Positions 33,036 to 43,028 of a stretch of DNA of 64,000 bases are shown here, piece after piece. The DNA lies in assembly GCA_022539475.1 (NCBI GenBank), contig VCMS01000029.1, positions 1 to 64,000 on the forward strand, written 5' to 3'. Each line of letters begins with the position of its first letter. Positions within the stretch are counted from its first letter, which is position 1. The notes beneath the pieces are model-generated. The model was given only the letters and a program-made list of their open reading frames with translations, ran no database searches and had not been told where the DNA came from. The position numbers were made by a program, and so were the translations under genes. This stretch comes from Gracilaria domingensis (Eukaryota > Rhodophyta > Florideophyceae > Gracilariales > Gracilariaceae).

Positions 33036-33700
33036 ACTTCAAACAGCCTGCAATTGGTATTGACGATATAGATAACGATAGTCATGCCCGGGTTTCTCAC
33101 ATATAGCGTTTGCTACTGCCGCGAGCACGGGCGGCAGCGCGGTTCCAATGACGTGAATGGCAAGATGGTATCAGCGGTGGAAATCAGTGCAACGTTTTTG
33201 ACCGCGAAGAACTATGGAGTCGAAATTACTTCTAGACGGCAAACGGAGTGCAGAAGGAGCGCGACCGGGGGCCGACTTCAAACTGACATTTTGCGTGATT
33301 CTAGATGCAGCGTTTGCGCTCGAACATCTTGCACTCCCATCGAGTACAGAATTCATTGCATCTGTGCATCATCAAACCCATGAAATTAGGCGCTGCTCTC
33401 ATTTTGGGCTCCCACTGCAATCCATTTGCCCTAAAGTTTTCTAATTGCCATCCAACTACATTCAGAATTTTGAAAAAAATTCTTGTAGGGTTAGATGCTT
33501 CTGCTTCGCCTCTAGATTCTGTTCTCACTGATTGAAAAAATTCATTCTCGACTTGCCCTCCCTTGTTAGCAAGACCTCCCTTCAACGGCCCGTTCGATGT
33601 ATTCTGTGGTTCACAGATAAGGATTATAGTCATTTGTCAGAAGATGTATTATGATTCTTATACTTCATTCTTATTGAGTGCGAATGTAGAGCAAGCGAAA
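33036..33700. other. Unassigned stretch
   Basis: A 110-residue minus-strand frame (33633-33301) is open but not recognised. The plus strand has overlapping frames. It may be leader of the MOT1 piece or spacer within the MULE-like element. Confidence 0.3.
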
Positions 33701-33710
33701 CTTGCTGAAT

Positions 33711-34480
33711 TCAGTAACAGAAAGAACGTTGGAATATCACCGTCCGAATGGTGATATTCCAACGTTCTTTCTCTTGCTGTGTGTTAGTTATGTCCACTAA
33801 TGAGCTGCTTTGCAAGGCGGGGACTAGAGTAACAGAATCTGTGCCTTCATTGGATTCTGATTCTGCTCTTTCATCTTTTTCATCCTTAATATGTATTACG
33901 TGCACACCGGATGCTATACGTCTCTCTCCCTTCGTAGGAGTACGTTCTTTATCTCTTTTTTCTCTATTACTCTGGCAAAAAGATGGAAGCCAATCGTCCA
34001 CTTTCTGCGGATGATATGGGACATGATCCATAAATTCATCATCATCTGAGTTGACAGCCGCATTCTTCACTGCCACAGAGATGAAATGAATGAACAGGAA
34101 CCTAAACCCGGTTGGGCAGTTTCTTCTAAAAGCAGACCTCACATCCTCTCAGCGCTTCGCATTCTTCCCACGGCTCTGCACACTCAGTTGCCGATTATTA
34201 TGAGCAAAAGAACCCGATACAATCCAGCTTTTTTCGTTTCTCTGTACTTTTGCCATGAATGCAGCTCTACAGCCACAACTGGGAGGCTTTTTCTTGTGCA
34301 AGACACATCTGAGTATCACATTCAAGCGATATGATTTTGATTGCGTAACATGTTTCACAAATGGGCGCCATATTCGTAGCCTTCTACTTCACATAAGTCA
34401 TAAATATAACCGGGTAAGTCGTGGACATCCAGACCCTCCCCTCTTTTTAGAGCATCATGCTTCTGAGCACTAGTACCCGT
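33711..34480 (-). pseudogene. FAR1/MULE-type zinc-finger-like remnant next to Ulp1 gene
   Basis: The upper part (about 34420-34149) reads EGYEYGAHL, then KHVTQSKSYRLNVILRCVLH and SCGCRAAFMAKVQRNEKSWI, which has the layout of the FAR1/WRKY-GCM1 N-terminal domain: helix, C-x(n)-C-x-C, then strand with a Trp and a later histidine. The lower frame (34142-33711) is acidic with Ser/Asp/Glu-rich stretches and has no recognised domain. It lies just downstream of the Ulp1 protease gene and in the same orientation, so it may be part of that second MULE gene or a third small one. The assignment is tentative. Confidence 0.4.
33719..33772. repeat. Perfect hairpin, 23-bp arms, 8-base loop
   Basis: 33719-33741 (AGAAAGAACGTTGGAATATC...) is exactly complementary to 33750-33772 around GTCCGAAT. 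It lies at the 3' edge of the minus-strand frame 34142-33711. Confidence 0.95.
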
Positions 34481-34696
34481 TTCCTTCCTCCCATTGCTTC
34501 TCATTTTCAGAATATCTTTCTCTGCGTTCCTTATATGATAGCACTCTGTCTTATCATGGACTTAATTCTCTGTTGCCAAAATGTTCTTCGCACTCCGCTC
34601 AGGAGTAACACAATCAGGCTTTCCATTTCGTTTCATACAGAAGCCTGCTTCCAATCTATCCTGTTGAGCGCTGGGAATGATCTGTTCGGACTGCGT

Positions 34697-36104
34697 TCAA
34701 GTGCTGCTCTCTTTTGGACTGGGACCTGCTTTTTCTGTTGTTGAGGAATTAGCTTTCTTCGATTCCTGTACCATTTCTGATTCTGGGAAAAGTTCAAATT
34801 CATCTCCCATGGACACTGTACGGAACTTCCATGTCCGACAATCTCGATCGGCATAGCTCTTACGATTTGAATGCAAAGCATCACGGCCCAAACTTCCTTT
34901 CTTCGATCCCCCACGTTGCACTTGGTTCTGCAAATTCTTTGCTGAACTCTTGTTGTTATTATCTTTCGTACTCTTTCCACAGCTTTTCATGTCTTCTAGT
35001 GAGGCTTTTGGACTTGTCCTCGCATCATTAGTGCTTTGATCCCGTGCAGTGTAGATACGTTCCCGTCGGTCCATGTGCTCAAGGTCGACTACGTAGTCAT
35101 CAGTCAATAGAATACGGTGGCTTATGGCCATGACCGTAGAAAAATGAGCTTGGATACAGAACCATCGAAATCTCTCCATTAGCTTGGGAGAATGGCCTGC
35201 ACAAAAGCGGACCTTCGGAAGATGATCTTTAGTACGCCCAAACAGAGCCATTGTAGAGAGAATGTAAGCTCCACAATTATGCGAGTCGGTCTGCTTAACA
35301 TACCGCAACACGTCTAACATGTAGTTCTCTGTCGCATAGTCCCATGTAATCTGCGTTTCAAGGGCGAACTCGATCATAATTGCTACCAAAGTCCTACACT
35401 TTTCAGGACAATCCCAACCCAGACTATCCCCCCAATGAATGTGCCATGTTGTTTGTTCAATGCGTTTTGCAAATAAAACTCCCCAATGAACTCCTTTGAC
35501 ATTGATTGGTACAAATACCTCAGTACTATCTCCGGGTGCTAGGTAGACGTTTGTCTGTAAATCTTTTCTTGTAGTTTTGAAGAAGCGCAACGTGTTCTGC
35601 ACGACATTGATTATCAAATACATCAGTGTGGTATCCAATTCGACATCCAGAGTCAACAGGAACGTACACTACCGCACACATAGGTTCCATATTGCGAATA
35701 ACAGCACCAAGTAGAGTATTACAGAACCATGCCCGTTTCTCACTAGATGACACCAGATTTGTTCCAATGATTAGGTGATAACACAAACGTCGAAGCTCAC
35801 TGAAACTTCCAGAAGCTCTCCGCTCAAATGTAATTCTAGTGCGCTTCAGGACATTCACTAGAAAAGAAGAAATATGACACACTGTTTTCTTGATACGTTT
35901 GACCTCATTATCCGTAAGATCTCGAAAAGAAGGATCTTCGGATGGATCAAAGTCGTCTGTACGCTTAACGGAGCATAGGTTTTCGTCATATTCGTCTCCC
36001 CATTCTTCATTTCGGGGATCAAGAAAATTGAATATATCATGGTCTTGCAGGTCATCTGGCGGATAGCGTACCGTAGGGTCTGCCGGATTTCGAAATGTCA
36101 ACAT
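34697..36104 (-). pseudogene. Ulp1/C48-type cysteine protease of the MULE-like element
   Basis: Ulp1 proteases process SUMO-like modifiers; MULEs carrying one are known (Kaonashi type). The minus strand has two overlapping frames (36104-35526 and 35656-34697). The second contains NVYLAPGDSTEVFVPINVKG, VHWGVLF (catalytic His), HWGDSLGWDCPE (catalytic Asp), and QTDSHNCGAYILSTMALFG (oxyanion Gln and nucleophile Cys). All four catalytic positions are kept in one frame. The first frame gives an N-terminal acidic region and a helical domain (VKRIKKTVCHISSFLVNVLK). One frame change near 35600 joins them; otherwise this is the best preserved gene of the composite. The C-terminal tail is Lys/Ser-rich (QVQRGGSKKGSLGRDALHSN). 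Confidence 0.8.
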
Positions 36105-36279
36105 GAGTTTTCGTAGATTGAGAACATCCGCGTTTTAGAATACCTTGATAAGAGCGTTTGATAGAATTGAAGCAACGAATGCGTGGATGTTAATGAAGAG
36201 AACAAAACAAAGTTGATGCTCATTGTAACGATTTATGCAACGCTAAGGAGGTTTGGAGGTTATGTGCGGTGACATAGCC

Positions 36280-36562
36280 GAGGTGATGACATCAGCTGCG
36301 TTGCTGGGGTGGCGCAGTTGACGTCACAACCATGCCGAGCGCTTTTGGGCGTTGGTCACGCCACTGAGGGGCGTCTGACCAATGGACGGAGTGAAATCAG
36401 AGGAACCAGCTAAATAGAACCAAGTAGAGAGTGTTTATTGGCTACAAGCGCTTTGAAAGCGTTAGTGGCGAAGTGGAGGATCCACCCAAATTTGTTTCAT
36501 AAACAGGGAGGATCTGGGCCGTTTTTTCTACATCAGCTACAGTGCGTAGATTCTCCTAGGCC
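36280..36562. repeat. Right terminal inverted repeat of the MULE-like element
   Basis: Uninterrupted copy of the terminal repeat, inverted relative to the left one. It shows the original state of the left repeat before its GATATCC-rich insertion: GCCAATAAACACTCTCTAC is continuous here when read on the minus strand. The internal palindromic segment (GATGACATCAGCTGCG...CGCAGTTGACGTCAC) is kept in weaker form. Confidence 0.85.
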
Positions 36563-37201
36563 TAGAAATCTATCACGATGTGCATAGGGCGTTGGCGAAG
36601 ACGTCCTTCATGCATTAGTTCTTGCAGAATGTATTTGATGGTGATTCTCTCATCCTGTATTCCCGGTGCTTGTGAAAAAAGTTGTTTTTGTCGCTAAGTG
36701 TTTTACTATATTCTACGCAATCAAACCTGTTCTTCTCCGATTGGTGGCTTGAATTGTCAAACTGAAGGAATCCTTGCTGGTTTTTGCGTCTATTACTGTT
36801 TTTAGGCTCTAAACAATTTTTGCCGATGACTCCTGGAATATCGTCGTGTTCGTCAACAAACTTTAAAGGGGGAGGGTTGGTGTTGTTCTTGGCTGTGCCA
36901 ACCGAGGAACACACGTCCCTTGAGTGTTCAAGAGGACTGGCTGAGAGGAAATTGCGCTAGCTTTCTGACTCAGGTCAGCAGCTTTAACAATTTACTGTCT
37001 GCGTCAAAACAAATCATATCGAAGAAGAATGGAGACTGTTGTGCGTCCATCATCCGTAGGTTAAATACAAATATGCTGCGTAGACGTATCGTTACCGGTC
37101 TTGCACAAGCTAATCGATATCACTAACACTCAGTGTTTTTCTGTTCGTCTACGTGGCGAATGATCCATTGCTGGACTGGAATGTTGCAATATCCGGTATC
37201 C
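36563..37201. other. Flank of the MULE-like element, no gene recognised
   Basis: A 99-residue minus-strand frame (36914-36615) with Asn/Lys-rich content and a short plus-strand frame (36920-37126) are open, but neither is recognisable. Confidence 0.35.
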
Positions 37202-37442
37202 TAGCAAACCCATTGTCATTGAATCTTCATGCGGCGGTAGATGAAACTGATGCCTTTCAATATAATGTAAGGGCACTTTCGAAGAATTTAATTTTTTCAA
37301 AAAATCACACTCATGGAAATGTCAGTGAAAAAAAACTTACTTATTTTTCAATGACGTTGGTCATATTACCTTACTGCACCATTCATCTTGTCTGCGAGCA
37401 TACTGAAAACCCTTTTACTCTTCTCTTAACGAGTTTTGCCTG
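37202..37442. mobile_element. 241-bp hAT-like MITE (copy 1)
   Basis: Starts TAGCAAACCCATTGTCATTG and ends with the inverted form of CAGGCAAAACTCGTTAAG, giving short imperfect terminal repeats of the hAT kind ((C/T)AG-GCAAAAC). Flanked by CGGTATCC (37194-37201) and GGGTATCC (37443-37450), a duplication of 8 bp with one mismatch, the size used by hAT elements. Non-coding. A second copy lies at 41908-42150. Confidence 0.8.
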
Positions 37443-37499
37443 GGGTATCCAGTAATTCTTCAAGGCGTCGACAGGGCGTCTACTTTGTGAGTCCGTCCG

Positions 37500-39060
37500 A
37501 ATGGATATCCGTACCTAGTATACAGCCTATATTGCTGATCTTCATACTGTGATTTCGGTCACAGGGCTGCTTCGATGTCCAACATTAAGCGCTTCTCCGT
37601 GGTGGTAGTGCTTTTGACGATAGATTTGAAAACGGAATCACTGTCCGTTAGCATCACCAATGGAATATTCTGCATTGGCATAGTTTGTAGCTCCCGCTTC
37701 AGCAGATACGCATAATCGAAAGCGTCACAAAATGAGTAAAGCTCTGCTCCCATGGTTGATCGTACGCAGCGACGACTTTCGTAGCTGCTTTAGTGAATAA
37801 CATTATATAGACCGCTGTCACCGACAATACATACCAAATATCCCAGTTGTGAGTGGAAAGATGGCGTGTTACAAAAAGAGCTATCGGTTTAAACCCGAAT
37901 GTGGAGCTTTTCTTTGTTAAGACGGTGTTGCAGCAGACCTCTGTGAGCTGTGGCGCGCACTCGACCGATCAGGTCATTCAGAGTCTTGATAGCCGTTAGA
38001 TTGAATTGTGATTCGGTTACTTGCGCAAGTAGGTTCTCTGGAGCAGAAATGTAGGGTCTGGTATTCGTCAAGAAAGCCAGTTCTTGGGGCTTGGATCTAA
38101 ATTCGGAGTACGTAGCCCCGTGTCTCAAAAGGTTGATGTTCTTGGCGACGGGGGTCTGATGGAGTTTATAGCCGTTTACAACTTTTTTCACTTCGATTCC
38201 AGCGAATTTGAAATTCTCGTACTCCCTATCCTTTGAGACTTGAATCGTGTTTCTGTAAGACGTGATTCATCTTCGAATGCTTTGCACCCTGTACTGATAG
38301 TGTCGTCCACGTACGCTTCCGTAATTCGAACCAGCTTAGAGTTAACCGTCTTAAAGAAAAACGAGAGGTCACTGGCGGTGGGGTTCATGGAAAGGTCGTG
38401 CCGCAGATGTCGGGTGAAGGTTGAGTTCCTGTAGTCTCCGGAATCGCTCAATCCGTACAGAGGCTTTAATAATTTGAGTATGTGGTTTTCCGAGAGACGA
38501 AACTCTCAGGTTGGTTTCACATATATCTCTCTCATGAGTCTGTCTGCAGATTGCAGATATGCTTGGGAGATGTCCTGCGACCATAAAGAAAACACGAATA
38601 AAGCAGCGAGTGCGACCAGGACATGTATAGACTATTGTTTGAGAGTTGTACCGGAATGCACCAAAATATCTTTCTCGATGTCAATGTGTCCCTGCGCAAT
38701 GAATCTGGCTTTATAAACCTCCTTTCTAGTGTCCTCGTTCTTTATCGAAAGCGCGAAACGATCACCAAGGATGTTGTGGGATATGTTGGGGTCCAGTTCT
38801 TCGCGGCACGTAATTTCGTACACTCCACGTTTTGCAAGGCCGACGAGCTCATGCCCTTTGGCATCGTCGAATAGCTGCGATGTTCCACGTGGGTCAGAAA
38901 GATGCAGTATTCCTGTGAAGTATACTGTAGGAAGAGGGTTATGTGCTCCGTGGTCCACACAGCCTCCTTCAAATTTTGAAGTAGTGTAAAGTCGTGGTCC
39001 CTCAAAATGAATACATTGAGTTAAGACCTCTTTAACAATTGATGCTGCAAACACTGGATT
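37500..39060 (-). mobile_element. Copia-like pol fossil (RT and RNase H)
   Basis: In minus-strand order: 39054-38632 carries the RT start with EVYKARFIAQGHIDIEKDIL, typical of Ty1/copia RTs. Next, 38584-38188 covers the palm, with ITEAYVDDTISTG as the catalytic box, and 38191-37559 gives the connection and RNase H region (TAIKTLNDLIGRVRATAHRG; MGAELYSFCDAFDYAYLLKR). Gag, protease and integrase are not visible on the right, where an LTR of another element begins at 39207. Broken several times; probably old. Confidence 0.75.
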
Positions 39061-39206
39061 AGCTGTAACATTTGGATAACGAAGGCCTCCAATTTGGCGA
39101 GCTGGAGCGTTTTTCTGTTGATAACTGTGGCCTTTGAGTGTGAGAAAGGGGGCGTCAGGGGGTTTCTAAGGCCTGTTGTCGGAGATCGAACTTCCAGATC
39201 GGTCTC

Positions 39207-40099
39207 TGTAGAGCAATCCCAGGAAGGGAAAAGCCAACGAGGCAGTTCGAATCCTCGCTCCCAAGAGAGGTTCGCACAGCGACAGCGCATCCCGTATCCT
39301 CTGGTGTGGGTGTAAATCCACGAGGACTTCAGAGTATACCACAAGGTTGAGAAAGAGTGACCGAACAGGAAACAGGGCCAGAAGAGGCGGACACAGTAGA
39401 GTAGTTCGTAGGCGGCCAATGACGGTATCTGTAGCCGAATGAAGACATCCAAAGGTGGAGCAACCAAACAAAAATAGGCGGTAATGAACCAAACCAATGG
39501 TAAAACAAAAGAAGGAACAGAAACGAACCCCAGTACTGGGGCACAGAGATAGTACAGCTCGGTAAACAAATACATGTGCACTCCACGAGTCACAAGAAAA
39601 CAAAAGAAAAACAAGACCAATGATGATATGCACTGCGTACACTCTCCTGGTTGGAGCGGGGGGGTAGCTAGACCGTGCTGCGGTACCTCGCTCCGCGAGG
39701 ATTTGGAGTCGTCGCGCATGCGAAATAGTTAGAGCCGCACACCGGGGTACCTTTACTAAATTGGTGATGGCGGTGACCCATCACCTAAGTAGTAGAATTA
39801 GCGGCCCTGTAGAGGGTTATCAAAAATATCTAAATTATAGATTAATCTAAGCACCTCATGTGCACCTCCCGTCCTGGGCAGTCCTGAAAGTGTCAGACCA
39901 AAACCCACAGGGTATTTCCAAAAATTATGAAAAGATTCACTCCAGCCAAACAACCAAATAGTTGTACACATGTACACATCCCGGGTTCGGATCCACGTCA
40001 TCGCACCACTCATAACCTCGAGTTCTCCATCGATGGGCGTCTCAATAAGTTATGATTGTCATTACCGAAACGGTATCTCTGAGGAGGGTTTGGTCTACA
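39207..40099 (-). repeat. Gypsy LTR, left copy (3' LTR if paired)
   Basis: Runs from TGTAGAGCAATCCC to TTTGGTCTACA and matches 59089-59980 over its full length with scattered differences (roughly nine in ten bases by eye). It contains GTTCGAATCC and GGTTCGGATCC segments resembling tRNA B-boxes. Confidence 0.85.
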
Positions 40100-40177
40100 C
40101 ATCGCCCTTCTCAAGAGGAAACCACCCTGGATGACGACGAGTTCCGTGACGGACACCAGTATAAATATCCGACCGCG

Positions 40178-42250
40178 ATGGCGGATTTTGAACGCTCGGC
40201 TTCCATAGATCCACACTCGGATATCACACCAGTCTCTCCAGACCTCTCGAACGCGAGTGTACCTGTACCCTTTCTAGTTTATCCCCCGAAATCTCTTATG
40301 TCGGAAAGCAATTCTAACCAACAGATTCCTCCGTCTTTCGGACACCAGACTCCGTCCACTGCCTGACCTTCCCAGAATACTGGGACTTTCCTTGGTGCGG
40401 GGCCTTCAAATCCCCTCATGGGTCAGATTCATACTGGTTTCCGTTCGGTTCCTCTGCCTCCAACAGTACCTTTTAGTCAAGCCCTAGACGTGGGCGCGGG
40501 GAACCCATCCGATCCTATGCCGACCGTGCCGGCCATTCCAACTTGGATTCCGCGTAGCGTACTTGTCAACCGTGATCTCTTGCAGGACCCCCGATTGTAT
40601 TCCCGGGCACGTTGGTTTTATACCCTAGCGGTAAATGACGCCGCATTGTTGGATTCCTATGCAGAAAATGGTGTACTTCCTGATGACCTTCCAGTTGCGG
40701 TTGCCCAGTAGTGGGATTGGCGCGTGCGCGTAGCGATACCTCTTGGTCATCTCCGTGTGAGATATGGTCAGACTCGTGATGACGCGTGAAGTAAAATGGC
40801 GAGAATCGCATACCAACGCTTTGTCCATACCCCCGGTAATACCCTTATCCCACCCGAGTACGGGTTTGATGTTGCCATCTTCCGAATTCGCGGAGAATAA
40901 TCTTACGGTGCCAACTTGGCTGCCCTTGCGAGGACTATCCAACAGTTTGATGGATTAGCGCGACCGGTTGTCCGTGAGGAACTATTGTGCTGGGACCGAC
41001 CGTTGCTCCGTGCCGAGTTCCGGTATATGCGAAGTAAGTCGCGAGGCGATTACTTGCACGACCGCGTCCGTTTTGAGTGCAAAGCTCGTTCCGAATTCGG
41101 ATTCTTGGTTCTTTACCAGAACGTAGAAGCTCGAGCGATCGCAGCGCGATTCCTTCATGGACGTTATCCAGCCCTGTCCGATTGGTGGGGTATGGTGGAA
41201 GTTCCTCGTGGATGTCTCGCAGAGTTGCCTCCGTGCTTGACCTACCTAGGTTCGAAGCTCTTGGCCAACCGACATAGCGGTTACTGGTCCGTGTTCGTTA
41301 CCGAATGGATTGCCCGTGGGGCCGTGTTCTTCCTATAAGAAGCGCATGACCAATGCCGTATTTGATATCTTCCGATGGCACTACGGAACAATCTTCGTAA
41401 GCCCGACCTCCGAGTTCCCCTTGGGTGTGAGTTCAACTTGGAAGAGCTCAGGTATCTGGTCGATGTCATTGACAGCGTGTATTGGTACACCGTGCCTTAT
41501 AACCAGCGTGATCGTGGCGAGCCTAGGGTCTTCGACCGTTCCCCAGGATGCAGGAGTTACCGAGCCGGTGATTTCGTCTACTAAGATCCCTACGAGAGAG
41601 TGTTGTGTTCGCCTGCTCAGGCTGCGGCCATTCGAGACCCACAACGTATCATTGCTCATGGACACCCGAAAGGATATGTCGATGCTGACGAGTTCGCACC
41701 GCCGGCCGACTTCGACGTTCCTATGATGGACCACGACGCAGTGGACGTTAACCAAGATGGTGGAATGGGCGCTCCGGGTGCGGACTTTGGCTATAACGCA
41801 GCTTCGGGCAATCCCGTGGTGGCAGACCCAGAACCGGTAACCATCCGCCAGTTCTTGACCTCAAAGGGTGTGAACATTCCTGGGAACGTTTCCACGACGG
41901 AAGACCCTAGCAAAACCCATTGTCATTGAATCATCATGCGGCGGTAGATGAAACTGATGCCGTTCAATAAATTGTAAGGGCACTTTCGAGGAATTTAAAA
42001 TTTTCAAAACATCAAACTCATGGGAATGTCAGTGAAATAAAAACTTACTTATTTTTCAATGAAGTTGGTCATATTACCTTACTGCACCATTTATCTTGTC
42101 TGCGAGCATACGGAAAACCCTTTTACTCTTCTCTTAACGAGTTTTGTCTGGGAGAGTTACGCGCATTCGCGGCGCAGTACTTCCGATCATGAGGAACTTC
42201 CTTTGTGGGATGCTCGAGAACGCTTGGCGTTGACCAACTACATGACCTGA
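40178..42250 (+). mobile_element. Opposite-strand coding region inside the gypsy element
   Basis: A long protein-like stretch on the plus strand, opposite to gag-pol. Readable blocks include MADFERSASIDPHSDITPVS, TWIPRSVLVNRDLLQDPRLY, LAALARTIQQFDGLARPVVR, HGRYPALSDWWGMVEVPRG and EELRYLVDVIDSVYWYTVPY. The end is SRRSTSDHEELPLWDARERL, followed by LALTNYMT. The protein would be several hundred residues, Pro/Ser-rich at its start and globular later. I do not recognise it; it could be a diverged gag of another element or an extra antisense gene such as some gypsy lineages carry. It is broken several times and holds a MITE (41908-42150) near its end. Confidence 0.5.
41908..42150. mobile_element. 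243-bp hAT-like MITE (copy 2)
   Basis: Near-identical to 37202-37442 (TAGCAAAACCCATTGTCATT to GAGTTTTGTCTG). It interrupts the end of the opposite-strand coding region. The flanks (GAAGACCC and GGAGAGTT) do not form a clear duplication. Confidence 0.75.
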
Positions 42251-43028
42251 ATGATAGGTAGACGAAATAAACAAACCAACAACTAATGGTAAACTTCTGA
42301 TAAGTCTTCTTTGCTTCTTCTTCATAGATATTCTTCTTCTTGTTCTTCTTCCTTGAATCTTCACAATGACCGTTATCGGTAAATCTCCTCTTCGACCGCT
42401 TATCGGTAACCTTCATGACCATAATTGATAAACCATTCCATGGTAACTATCCTTCAACTTCATTCGCAAGTTCTTCTTTTTCTTCCCTTCATAGAGCAAC
42501 TTCTTCAAGTTCTTCTTTTTCTCCTTTTCGAGCAACGAGAGTTCTGTTCGCGGGCTACGCGCGTCATCGCTACAGTGGCGTCACTCAGTTTGTGCTTCGC
42601 TGATGTTCGGCGGTAGTGGTGTACCGGGGCGTCGGTGATAGGTAACGATGAACGACCTAGGCAAATGTCTCACAGGTTTTTGGGTGTCTTCCGATGACGG
42701 AAATCCATCTCATAGGACGGGATAAAGCCACTCTCCATTTGAAGCTTGTTCGTAATTCACAAGTTTCTCTACAACGTACAGACTTGGATACACTGCTTGG
42801 TCGGTGGTTGAATTCACCATGCTATCTCCTGACGGAGTTCCAAAGATGATGCGGGTATAAGAGTTCAGCCGTGACGGCGTATTGACTCCTTCAACAACCA
42901 GTAGTGGTTCCACAAGTAAGCGCCGATGTGTCGATTCAACCGTCGTGTTTTTCGGTAATCACAAGTGGTAACTAGCTGAAGAAGTCTTTTGTGAAACAGA
43001 GCGACGAGCTGATCGTCACAAGCCAAAT

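Larger units (their letters stand above)
20580..36562. mobile_element. Large MULE-like composite element with host gene cargo
   Basis: The two ends are inverted copies of one sequence of about 285 bp. Left, 20580-20711 plus 21140-21298; right, 36562-36280. Both start GGCC(C)TAG, then AGAATCTAC, and share AATCTAC-CACTGTAG, GATGTAGAAAAAA, GTGGATCCTCCACTTCGCCA, CACTCCGTCCATTGG and a GACGTCA hairpin. Flanks both carry AATCTA next to the ends (20574-20579 and 36567-36572), a degenerate candidate for the 9-11 bp duplication usual for MULEs. Between them lie a MULE transposase, a Ulp1-type protease with a zinc-finger-like piece, an aldolase-ArgJ chimera and half of MOT1. The alternative is two unrelated MITE copies in opposite orientation. 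The matching flank and the MULE genes inside argue against it but do not exclude it. Confidence 0.65.
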
